A stretch of 64,000 bases of DNA from Mesorhabditis belari (lineage: Eukaryota > Nematoda > Chromadorea > Rhabditida > Rhabditidae), in the NCBI GenBank assembly GCA_958450365.1, contig CAUEEP010000608.1:1-64000 (forward strand). The letters run 5' to 3'. The first letter of the stretch is position 1. Each line of letters begins with the position of its first letter. Positions 11,449 to 21,420 of the stretch are shown piece by piece. The translations under genes were made by a program, and so were the position numbers. A model generated the notes under the pieces. That model had not been told where the DNA came from and searched no databases. It saw only the letters and a list, made by a program, of their open reading frames with translations.

Positions 11449-11803
11449 TAACTTGTAACTGTTTGTTTCGCTTTGCACATACATCCAAATTTGTTATAAC
11501 TTTACAAGTTTGTTATGGTGACTTCCATTTTGACATTTAAGACCATTTATTTAGTTATACCACCTCAAAGATCCGATCGAATGTTGGTACAATTGGTTGT
11601 CAATCTACTTTTTGTTACCATGCGTCACAACTTTGTTGGTCCTCTATAACTTCAATAAGGTGACTTAGTTGAACAGTCATGTCTCACTCTCTCGATTGAA
11701 CCAAGCAATCGTCAGCTCGATGACGACTTTTGTGCAGAAGACTGCTCCTTACGGATTTCAGGTAAAGTTTTAATGTTTTATGATCAGGAAGATTTTGGTT
11801 TAG

Positions 11804-11978
11804 ATGACAACTTCTCTTGATATCAATTTGTTCTACTACGTTTTCATGGGAATGGTGATCGTCTTCTGCACAAATTCAATCAATATTTACGCGGGAATCG
11901 ACGAATTGGAGGTTGATCTTTAAATTTAATACTCATTTTCATTTAGGTTGGTCAAAGTCTCAATGAATTGGGTACTTT
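11804..11978 (+). pseudogene. ALG7/DPAGT1-like gene fragment in block B
   Basis: Exon 11804-11911 reads a segment ending [17 protein letters not shown] and then [10 protein letters not shown]; the next exon starts VGQSL at 11947. This is the FCTNAINILAGING-type signature of the eukaryotic UDP-GlcNAc:dolichyl-phosphate GlcNAc-1-phosphotransferase, an ER membrane enzyme that starts N-glycan synthesis. Only about 40 codons remain and the sequence then runs into unrelated DNA, so it is a fragment carried along with the ART block. Confidence 0.7.
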
Positions 11979-12509
11979 TCCTATAACGGGGGGATTTCTT
12001 TTCCCTGCACCTTATTTAGACTGATTAAATTTGTTTTTCTGTGTGTTCTCTGCGTGTCACGTGGTTTCCGGCCCCTTTCAAAAAAACACGATGTGACGCA
12101 GGTCACTTCCCGATCGCGCATCACGGGCTAGCACGGGCAGGGGGAAACCCCCCTCCGTTGTAGGGAAAGTGCCATCAATTGTAAAGAGAACTCTCGATTT
12201 GCTGAGGGCAGTTAATTCCCCTTTCTTCTGCTCCCCTCATTAATTGTAAACTACAAAGTTGAACAGGTTACGGTGGCTTTCCCGAACAATAAACTTCACT
12301 TTATTTGCCCTTTAAATAAGTCTAAGAAATTCTAAAGTTGGTACTTAGCATGTAAAATCAAACTTTTCTCGACAATTTGTGAAGTTTGCATTGAGTTATT
12401 TAAAATTTGCATTCATACTTCCACGTTTGCATTTGAACTTTTCCAATAGCGCAAACGACTTTTCTCTCGCTCATTTAATTTAACTTTTTACGTGAGACTT
12501 AAAATAATT
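11979..12509. other. Non-coding, locally GC-rich stretch
   Basis: No exon is supported. The part 12040-12160 is clearly more GC-rich than its surroundings (CACGTG, GGGGGAAACCCCCC palindrome). It could be an old repeat or upstream control sequence of the NME6-like gene; nothing decides between these. Confidence 0.3.
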
Positions 12510-12938
12510 ACCGTAAAAGCTGTAATAGTAGCCCCCTTATAGGAGCGTCGTGTAGTCTAAGTTTCCCCCCAAAAACCGCTCATATCTCGGTGCCCAGGCA
12601 TTTGTTTCAAAGCTCTTAGGTATCAAATTAAAGTAGAGAGAATGGTTGATTTTTAAGATATAACACATATTTTTAGCATTAACCAGCGCTTAGAACAAAA
12701 TGATTGAAAAATGATGAAAAATCGACCTTTTTTGCCACTTTTCAATCATTTTGTTCTAAGCACTGGTTAATGCCAAAAATATGTGTTGTATCTCATAAAA
12801 TCACCCATCCTCTTTACGTTAATTTGATACCTAAGCGCTTTGAAGCAAATGTCTGGGCGCCGAGATATGAGCGGTTCTTTGAGTGTAAACTTAGGCTACG
12901 TGACGCTCCTATAAGGGGGTACTATTACAGCTTTTACG
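12510..12938. mobile_element. Fold-back MITE, TACCGTAAAAGC family, copy 1
   Basis: Inverted ends TTACCGTAAAAGCTG...CAGCTTTTACG enclose a nearly fully palindromic body: the two halves GATTGAAAAATGATG... and ...CTTTTCAATCATTTTG pair around 12720. The same element occurs at 17374-17808 and 30701-31130. A plus-strand frame across the right half is an artefact of the repeat. Confidence 0.8.
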
Positions 12939-13020
12939 AGAAGTTAATTTGTTTTGTTAATTAATGATTTATTGTTCTTTGAATTAACTATCGGGCTTCA
13001 TTAATTTGTTTATTTTCCAG

Positions 13021-13962
13021 ATGTCCTCCGCTCCATCACTGCTCCTCCTCAAGCCGGATGTCGTCTCGCATCCTTTTCTGCTCAGGGTTTGCTTATTTTG
13101 TTTTATATTTTAATAAGGGGTTATTTTTAAAAAAAAGCTATAAATTAACGCTGGTACTGTTTATATTTAATAAAGTTTCGAAGCGATTAGAGTAGAGTAG
13201 AGTAGAGTAGAGTAGAGTAGAGATTAGAGATTAGAGATTAGAGTTTTTAGAAGCTTCTACCAAATTAATTCGATGTAACTTTTAAACGGATATCAAATTC
13301 TGTTTCTAATTTTTATCTATTCAGATTGTGTTCGATGAATTGCTCTCGTCGGGACTGCGGATTCTCTCGATTCGACCGCTTCGTTTGGATCGATCCCAGG
13401 CCGAGAACCTCTACCAAATGCACCGAGGACGCTTCTACTATGGCCGATTGGTTAGACACATTTCAAGGTACCCAATAACCAATTTCTTTTTATAGCTTTA
13501 TTTTGTTTTTATTTTAGTGGACCGGTTGTGGCTCTAAAAGTGATCGGCGATGCGAGAGCTGTCCTTGGATCGAGTAAACTCTTCCCGTTGGCTCATGAAA
13601 AAGGTTTGTTGACAATTTTTGGTTTCATAAATCTATTAAAGAAATTTAAATTTATTTCATTGAATTCCAAAATTTAGATTTAACTCTACGACAGCGTTTT
13701 TCTATTTCGGACGTCAGAAATGTTGCCCATAATTCGGATCCGGAAAACGCGCAAAAAGAACTCGAAATGGTTGAGCCGCTGGAAGAAATGAAAGGTTTGG
13801 TTTTATTTGATTTGTTAATTTTGGTGGTAAATAATTGTGACTAGAGAATTTCTTAAAACTCTATTAAAATAAAAATCCATGTTCTTTATTTAGTTATATT
13901 AAAGTTTCTTTTCAGATTTCTCCCAAGTTGAACATTCGCTGCGAGAATTGTATCGACGATGA
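13021..13962 (+). CDS. NME6-like nucleoside diphosphate kinase
   Basis: Five exons (13021-13086, 13325-13467, 13518-13603, 13678-13794, 13916-13962) join in phase to about 152 residues. The start reads LLLLKPDVVSHP, the KPD motif of nucleoside diphosphate kinases. Exon 2 gives HRGRFYYGRLV and exon 3 SGPVVALKVIG, both close to the NME6 subfamily. Exon 4 contains the active-site stretch DVRNVAHNSD with the catalytic His, but the usual HGSD is HNSD. The segment before it is shorter than usual (GSSKLFPLAHEK replaces the GPT region). The enzyme family moves gamma-phosphate between nucleotides; NME6-type members are often weakly active. The acceptor TTTCCAG abuts the ATG, consistent with trans-splicing. 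Intron 1 holds an (AGAGT)n microsatellite. Confidence 0.85.
13195..13242. repeat. AGAGT microsatellite in intron 1 of the NME6-like gene
   Basis: About six copies of AGAGT are followed by AGATT variants. Confidence 0.8.
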
Positions 13963-14875
13963 ACTAACAATTTGTGCTTTCGGCAACAATTCGGCTTGTG
14001 CTTTATTCTTACGGGTATTACAAATCGCATGATAAATTTTTGAATTTCATTTCAAGCATAATAAAATGTAAGCAAGTAAGCATAATAAAGCAATTACAAT
14101 TTATGAGCCACATAATTCATTCCGTGGTAATCTATTTATTGTAACCGTACATAGATTACCACGGAATTTATTGGTGAATAAGGAGAACAGAACTATCAAT
14201 TGACTGGCTTTTGGCAAGAAGATTGCATAACCAGAAAATGGAAGATGAAAGTCAGAATTTCGAAAATTATTCTAAACCCTATTCGAAGGCATTTTTATTC
14301 GAAGCATTTTATTGAGCTCTACAATAATGTGTTTAGAGCGCTGTAATGGGTGAAGCAAATGACCCTAAAAGTTAGGCCATTTTTAAGGAAGTTGCTTCGT
14401 TGCTTCGAGAAATTAGTTTACTACTACTTTTAGTCTCATTCAAGTTCTATTACATGCAAAAAAGATTATTCAAAAATATTGATTCAGTAAAGGGTTACAC
14501 GCTCACGAAGGAGGGTCAAAAAACGTCATTTTTTTGCTCCTTGTCGGCCCCATTTCTTGTTGTAGAGTTACTTTAGGGAGCTAATTTTATTGGCCATCAA
14601 TATTCATGATGAGATCTATCGAATGAGGTATCACTCATCCCAAACGGTCACCTAAACTTTGGACCATTTCGTTGTTAGCTTAAAACCATCAAAATTTTAT
14701 GTTTTTTATTTTATAAGTTTACGTTATCCTTAGGTTTTTACAAGTTTTATCTTAAAGAAACTTTGATTTTGTTTTGTTTTTTAGATCTTTTTGCTAGTTA
14801 ATTTTTATTAGACAGTGGGATTAGCTGATTGAGAAAGAGGATAGAAATAGAAAACGAAAACAGTTGTTTAGCTTG
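13963..14875. other. Intergenic; distal edge of the C-type lectin duplication
   Basis: No coding exon is seen. A short perfect hairpin with arms TTCCGTGGTAATCTAT is at 14129-14168. From about 14110 the sequence is the mirror copy of 33.66-33.96 kb. Confidence 0.5.
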
Positions 14876-17800
14876 TTATATACGATTCTTCTCCAATCGT
14901 CCAATCGGACGCATAGTTGGCATCGTAGTGGTGGTGGTGGTTGTGCTATAATCTGGCACGGGATCGGTCAGTGCAATTTTGCAGACAAAGTTGTAATAGT
15001 TGAGAGAGCACGAAGCGTAAGTCCACTTCTTGTAGTTGCCCGGCGGAAAATACGTTGTGTTCGTCGCCCAGAGCTAAAGGGGCTTTCATTTTACTGTAAT
15101 TTGTTCTTTAGATAATAAAAACATTGTCGTAGAACTTTATCGACAACAATTTGAATTCAAATGCCACATTTCCTCTAATAGAATCTCAAAGTGGTAAAAA
15201 GCTCATCTAGGATTTTGACTAGTGGTTCTATTGGAAAGGTTTCAAAAGATCAATGCGATAAGCTGATGGCTGATGGCTCCTAGAATCCCATTCACTTTTC
15301 ACTTTTTTACGAAGAAATGATGGAAAGGCGTAATAGGGAGATATCCAGATATTAGCAACTCAAATTGTTCTTTAATTTTTTGTTTCTAATGTCCTGGAAT
15401 CTTATAGGAAATGGTTTCTCGCGCATCTTTTCTTACTTGAAGGCACGGTATATAATTATAATCGGCATCGGCGAGAATGTTATTGTAGTCGAACGGAGTC
15501 CCATCAGTCCATGTCCAGGTATTGTCGACCTTGAATTGAGTTTAGTCAACTCTTAAAAGTGTTTGATTTACTCGTCGTGCTCCAAGCAAAGTTTGGTAGC
15601 TAATGACCGATACCGTAAGGGAAAGATCGCTGGCGAGAGCTGAAATTAGATGTTATGCATTACATTAGCAAAGCTTGAGACTTGAGAGTCTCAAGTCTGT
15701 TTCAAGCTCTGTCTCAAGTTGAGACAGAGCAATCAGATCATTGCTGGTGTACAGTGATCTGTGCAGTCGCCCGATAAGAGGATGGTGGCGGATTTTATTC
15801 CCGGTTTTCTTTGATTCCTGGCCATTCCTGGCTTGCTATGAGAAAGCCGAGGGATGATTTCAATGCCAGCTTTCAACGTTAGCCTCTAGTTCAAAATCAG
15901 TGCTCAGAAATCTGGGACTTCATTGTGACACCCATTATCGCCATTCCACCTACCAACAATCAGCTCATTCTCCTCTGCCGAGTGTATCGATGCTAGCTGT
16001 GCGCTGGCGTTCTGGCAGACCTCGTTTGCACTGTTGAAGTCCAGAATACTGCTATTTGGGGTCACCACCTGGAAGTTAATTGAATAGCCGGACCTGAAAA
16101 TATAATTCCTCTAAATGTGCACATGACGACTAAAATATGATGACCAAAATGTAGTGTGACATCCAGATTTCGGTTTGAATCGATTTAATTTTGGGGGAAT
16201 CTAGATAATTTGCTAGATCGAAGTCAACAACGGTCTCTCGACTGATCACCTCATTCCAGTAAAGATATTCAGTTAATTTTTAAACAAATTATCTTATCTG
16301 GATGGCACATAACATTTTGGGCAGTTCCGTTTTTAGTTTTGGCTCAGCTAAATGCCTTGTAGCAGCTGTTGAAGCGTCTATCGTAGTACCAGCCCAGCGA
16401 GCACTCGGCCGGCTTCGTCGCTGGATTCTTCGGCGACTGGGCAGTCATAGCTTTGCAGACGGCGTTCAAGAATTTGGTGTTACAGTCGGCGTCGCTCCAT
16501 TGTCCGTACTCTGGATTCGATGATGTACTGGACGAGACCTAAGACTCATGTAAGTGCATATTCGACAGCATTCACTTGAACACATTGCCTTCCCGTGTTC
16601 CCATCGGCGGCAAAGTTTGTATAGTCGAAGGCTGTGCCATCAGACCATTGCCAACCGTTTTCCACCTTTAATTGAGAAATTTCGGATGCTAGAAGTTATG
16701 GTTCCAATATGGTTCCTGTGAATCTATGTGAATATCAGCTCGTGTGAATAGACGAATAGGAGTTCATTATATTAACTAGTCTTCTAAAATAACCCTCTTC
16801 TACAATAAGTCTTCTATAGTAGTCTACTAGTCTTCTATACTAACAATTAAAAGCTAAACCCATTTTTTTTCTGCTTATAGACTTGTTAGCACAGCTGCTA
16901 ATGGAAGGCAAAACCTCACTCGTTTCCCCCCGAGAAGCGTCTGGTATTGCGAGGTTGTAGTGGCCATTGCTGAGATGTCTAAAACAAGAGCAACATTATA
17001 CTTTCATTTCCACATAACCGATGATAAATTGGTCCTCGACTGGCGAATGAATCGATGCCAGCTGACTGTTACTGTTTGCCGCTTTGCACAACGCGTCGGC
17101 TTCCTCGTACGTCAATCCACCTGTTTGAGTGACCACCTGAATGTAAACAAAAACATAAACACTCTTCTATATTTTGATTTCACTAGCTGTAGTGTAATTT
17201 CAAAAATTTCAAGATTTCCGCTAACTATTCCCCAAAAACTTTTCACTTCAGACTATTGGGTCCAAAAATACTGTTTAATTGTCAAACTACCTTTTTATTT
17301 GTATCTTTTTATAACATTAAATGGCGTCTAATTTTAGAGAAGTCCATACCGCTTTGTTCCTTTGAATAAAGCATACCGTAAAAGCTGTGATAGTAGCCTC
17401 CTATAGGAGCGTCGTGTAGTCTAAGTTTACACTCAAATAACCGCTCATATCTCGGCGCTCAGGCATTTGTTTCAAAGCGTTTAGGTATCAAATTAAAGTA
17501 GAGAGGATGGATGATTTTTTGAGATATAACACATATTTTTAGCCTTAACCAGTGCATAGAGAAAGATGATTGAAAAGTAGCAAAAAAGGCAGATTTTTCA
17601 TCATTTTTCAATCATCTTTCTCTATGCACTGGGTAATGCTAAAAATATGTGTTATATCTCAAAAAATCACCCATCCTCTCTACTTTAATTTAATACCTAA
17701 GCGGGCTGAAACAAATGTCTGGGCGCCAAGTTCTGAGCGGTTATTTGAGTGTAAACTTCGACTACGCGACGCTCCTATAAGGGGGCTACTATTACAGCTT

Positions 17801-18051
17801 TTACGGTATATTATTATTCTTTCAATTTGTAACCGATTGAATGCTGTGAATTCGGATTCTTTAGCTTAGTTTGATTATACACTTAACCTTTTATCTGCAT
17901 TCAATTTTATTAGTCAATTTTACTACCAAATCAAAATCATTCAAACCTTATAGCAGCTGCCATTCAAATATCTAGAGTAGAGCCAATCGGCTGGACAGTC
18001 CGCAGCGACCAGCGCGACAAGGAGGCCAACAAATAGAAGCAAACGGGTCAT
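14876..18051 (-). CDS. Secreted protein with two C-type lectin domains, left copy
   Basis: This is the mirror copy of the gene at 30.46-33.65 kb, with the same exon order read on the minus strand and no stop or frame change detected by eye. It starts with a signal peptide (TRLLLFVGLLVALVAA) and DCPADWLY, then two CTLDs. Landmarks: EDQFII, QYQTLLGGKR, WQWSDGTAFDYTNF, GQWSDADCNTKFLNAVCK for domain 1; AECSLGWYYD, SAEENELIV, WTWTDGTPFDYNN, ASCSLNYYNFVCK for domain 2; then a Thr-rich tail. CTLD proteins of this type are secreted binders, often induced by infection in nematodes; ligand unknown. One MITE (17374-17808) lies in intron 1, as in the right copy. Confidence 0.82.
17374..17808. mobile_element. 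Fold-back MITE, TACCGTAAAAGC family, copy 2
   Basis: Palindromic element in intron 1 of the left lectin gene. It occupies the mirror position of the copy at 30701-31130 (the coordinate sum is constant at about 48504), so it was present before the gene was duplicated. Confidence 0.85.
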
Positions 18052-18365
18052 GATTTGTGTTTGGAAACCGTTCAGTTCATTTCTCTTATATGGCAGGCTG
18101 ATTCAAAAGGTGAGCCATAGACGATAAGTAATTCAATTGAAAAGTCTCTTTTTAAATGCCTCCTTTTGATTCAATTCTCCCATTGAAACTTATCAAAAGA
18201 AGCAGTTTTCTTTTGAATAGACTGTATATGACTAAAACAGAATTGGGCTATTGAATTTTGGATTAAGTGAATTTAAGTGAATTCTTGTACGGAGCTACGG
18301 AAATCAATTGGCAATAGAATATCGAATGAGTACGCATTGCTCGGTGTAATAGGCTGAAAATCTTT

Positions 18366-18990
18366 TCATTTCTTTTTGTACTTTCGTTTAAAATCAAATG
18401 CACAAAATGAGCTACGGTTTATTTCATTAAGCCGATTATTTTTCTGCAAAATAATAAACCGTATGGCCACCTTCATCACAACCAAATTTAGAGAGAAAAG
18501 GAACCAAATGAGCCCAAGTACGACCACGTGGCTGCCCACTTCCGGTCCTTCGCCTCCACTGTGTTTCTCAATGCGCTGATCGTTGGCTCCCTCGGTGGAT
18601 GGGACTTCTTCAACGATGTGGTTCTTCGAAGGCTTGGCGTCTCTCTGAATCACAACCAAATTTAGAGAGATAAGGAACCAAATCACGTGGTTGCCCACCT
18701 CCGGTCCCTCGTCTCCACTGTGTTTCTCAATGCGCTGATTGGCTGAAGTTGGCTCCTTCGGTGGATGGGACTTCTTCAACTTGGTTCTCGAAGAGGTGGT
18801 TCTTCTTCGAAGGCTTGGCGTCTCTCTGAAGTATGGTCATTTGATGAAGAAGTGGATGTGCTCTGATGCGATCAAATGGAGTCGAGACATCTATTTCTTC
18901 TACAAAACTTATCAATCCAGAAGCCGGAGGGAGAAACATATTCTGAAACAGAAACATATAGTTTTGAACTCCATAACTGATTAGAAAGAA
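18366..18990 (-). other. Tandemly duplicated coding-like segment, unrecognised
   Basis: Two imperfect copies of about 190 bp (18477-18650, 18650-18830) carry an open minus-strand reading with KPSK, EEVPSTEGAN and QRIEKHSG motifs. The composition is charged and low-complexity, with no known domain. It lies between the breakpoints of the lectin and LIM mirror copies and has no counterpart on the right side. It could be exons of an unknown gene; splice sites do not settle it. Confidence 0.3.
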
Positions 18991-18994
18991 CTAT

Positions 18995-19623
18995 AAACGA
19001 TTTAAGCGCTAGAAAAAGCTAACTGTGCTAACTTGACTCGTCAATCATTAAACTTGTAAACTTTTAATGCAAAAAGGTTCAAAAAAACTTTCAAAGTCAA
19101 GCACAGATCCAAGAACTATCTTTTTCTAATCCAGTTGTTGACGATAAACAACCAAAAGCTAACCTCAATAATGTAATCTCTTGTAATTGCTTTGTCGCAT
19201 TGAGCGCAGAAAATCTCCCAGAAGAATTCGGGGGCACGTCGGTCGAAATTCAATGCATCCTGAAAAGAAAAAAGTTCAAGAAAATGCTGACAAAAAGAAA
19301 TTCTGACAATTTTAGCTTGCTAAATAGTTCTAAAATTGAATAAATTCACCCTTTTGGTCAGAATATTACGCATAAAACAACCATTTAGTCAATGTTTCTA
19401 TTAAAATTAACCGCAACTCGCAAAATTAACCGCAAAAGTCAATGTTTCTATTTAAATTAACAACAACAACCAACAACAACTCACCCAATTTCCTCGATAA
19501 AGCTACAACAAGCTACAACAACAACCAACAACAACAACCAACAACAACCAACAATAACCAACAACAACTCACCCAATTTCCTCGATAAAGCTTGCCACGC
19601 TCCTCGCGATTCGGTTGTGCCAT
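18995..19623 (-). pseudogene. Truncated mirror copy of the LIM-domain gene
   Basis: Exon 1 (19573-19623) and exon 2 (19164-19259) repeat the first two exons of the gene at 35188-37437, including MAQPNR and FFWEIFCAQCDK. Similarity continues into intron 2 and ends near 18995, so exons 3-7 are missing: the second half of the first LIM domain and the whole second one are lost. It is a partial duplicate, probably non-functional. Its 5' flank up to about 20.33 kb also matches the right copy. Confidence 0.8.
19455..19572. repeat. CAACAA-rich repeat in the LIM fragment intron
   Basis: Stretched CAACAAC units interleave with copies of the exon 1 donor sequence (CTCACCCAATTTCC). The mirror equivalent is 35235-35360. 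Confidence 0.7.
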
Positions 19624-20533
19624 TCTAAACAAAGCAATGTCAAAAATTTTAACAAGAATTTGAATTTTGTGAGCAGAAGTTCTAAAATTTAGAAATAAGA
19701 TGCTGGAATTGATAAAATCACCTGAAAAACGAAGCCGGAGAAGCCGGAGAATGTGAAATGAAAGAGTGATTTCATTTTGCACCCGTCAATATGCAAATTT
19801 TCCTCCCAGTTAATTGTAAATTGATGGAAATGTGGCATTTTGAGAAGTTTCCATGTCAATCACAATCATTCTTTGTTTTTTTGACTCACTCGGTGAACAT
19901 CAATTCTCTTCTATTGTTTTTTCTCGAAAATTTCAAAGTCTCAATTTCACGCATATTCACTTTCGAATCATAGAAACAGATACTTCAATCGTTACAATGT
20001 TAGAAAGGTCAAAAATATTCCGAAATGTTTAAGCTATTGAAAATCAGTTCCATATTGCGTTTTTTTTAGTTCCTACAAACTTTGGACCTTCGAAGCATCA
20101 TTTTTCATAAACGGAATTGAACCCCAGATCTTTCTGAACATAAACGAGGCTTGCCAACCACGTGACGATTATGCAATCATGATTCTAATCTAAACTTTGT
20201 AAATTTCGTCTTTTTGATAATATATTGTGGATTTTTAGAGTGTTTTTAGCGTTGCGGCACTGCAACAGTTATATCTCAGCTATCTCAGCTAGCTCAATAT
20301 CTCAGCTATCTCAGCGAGCTCAACAAGGATTGTTCAAAACCTTCTAAAAATATCACCAATAGACTTTACAATATCATTAAAGCTGAGAGGTGAAAAACGA
20401 AAAACACTTTTTCGGGCATCAAAACTGATTTTCGTAGTGATCAGACAATTTTTTGCTTTAAGATTTCCTTTTTGTTGCTGTTTTTCTTTCTGATTTGCCA
20501 TTTTTTTTGATCTGTCTTCGCATTCAGGTGTTC

Positions 20534-20892
20534 CTATTTTGCGCAGCTCAAAACCTGCTTCCACATTTCTCTATCCCTTGCTATTGTCATCCAGTGTTTC
20601 CTATCTTGATTGTTCCTGGTTCGAAGTCTTCGACTTGCTTGTGCTGGTGGTGGTTGCACTCTAGCCATCCTTTCTCTGGCCGTCTCTGCCACTCTTGCTC
20701 CACCTCGTTGCTGGTCTTCCGATGGGCCTCTTCTGGTCTCGTGGTAGCCACTGTGATCCGTATCGTCCATCTGTCGTCTGTTCTTCTGGCTACGTGACCG
20801 GCCCGGCCCATCTGAGTCTTTTTCTCTCAATCACTTCCACTGGATCTCTGAGTCCCGAGAGCGCATATCCGTACTTCATAGGTCTTGGTTAA
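20534..20892 (-). pseudogene. Non-LTR retrotransposon (LINE) 3' ORF remnant
   Basis: The minus strand reads MGRAGHVARRTDDRWT, the conserved GHVAR...DRWT segment near the C-terminus of many LINE reverse-transcriptase polyproteins, followed in shifted frames by an Arg-rich part and DREMWKQVL. Frames are broken and nothing upstream resembling the RT core is present, so it is a 5'-truncated relic. Further sequence to 21.2 kb may belong to it, but no motif supports that. Confidence 0.6.
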
Positions 20893-21420
20893 GCTTTCCT
20901 ATTGTGCCCAAGGAGGTTCCTTTCAGGAAGGTAGCCGAGGAGGTAGCCGAGGAGGGCTCGATGCGTGGTTCTCAGAGCTCGTTCAGTGGTCTGTGTCGTG
21001 GCCCAGGTCTCTGTCCCTTAGCAGAGTACCAGGAGGACGGTGCTGTCGAAAAGGTGTGCCCGAGTCCTCTGGTGATTCTTGAGTATCTTTGTGACTTCTT
21101 TGAATTTGCGATTTCTGTTTCTGAAATTCCGATTTCTGATTTGCGAACGGGAATTTTCGAGGAGATCGATTCGATTTAAATAATCGTAAACTCAATCAAA
21201 ATACCCGGAGACCAGAAAAGAGCGAATCACGAAAGAGATTGCGAACCTGAACTTTATAATACCTTTTTCTATTTCCATTCTTATTCTATCAACTTCTAAA
21301 ATCGAAGCATTGCCCGGCCTTTTCCCGGTGTCATTTTGTCATCGCTCGTAGTCGTAAACAATCTGTTTACGCTATCAATTCTTTTCTATTTTCATTCGTC
21401 TTCTCTATTCTATTCTTTTG

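Noticed and set aside
15365..15556. Plus-strand frames in the left lectin region (and mirror ones on minus at 31-33 kb)
   Set aside because: Antisense or intron-reading shadows of the spliced lectin gene.
20885..21195. Possible further LINE coding sequence
   Set aside because: Open frames overlap on both strands but show no RT or nuclease motif.
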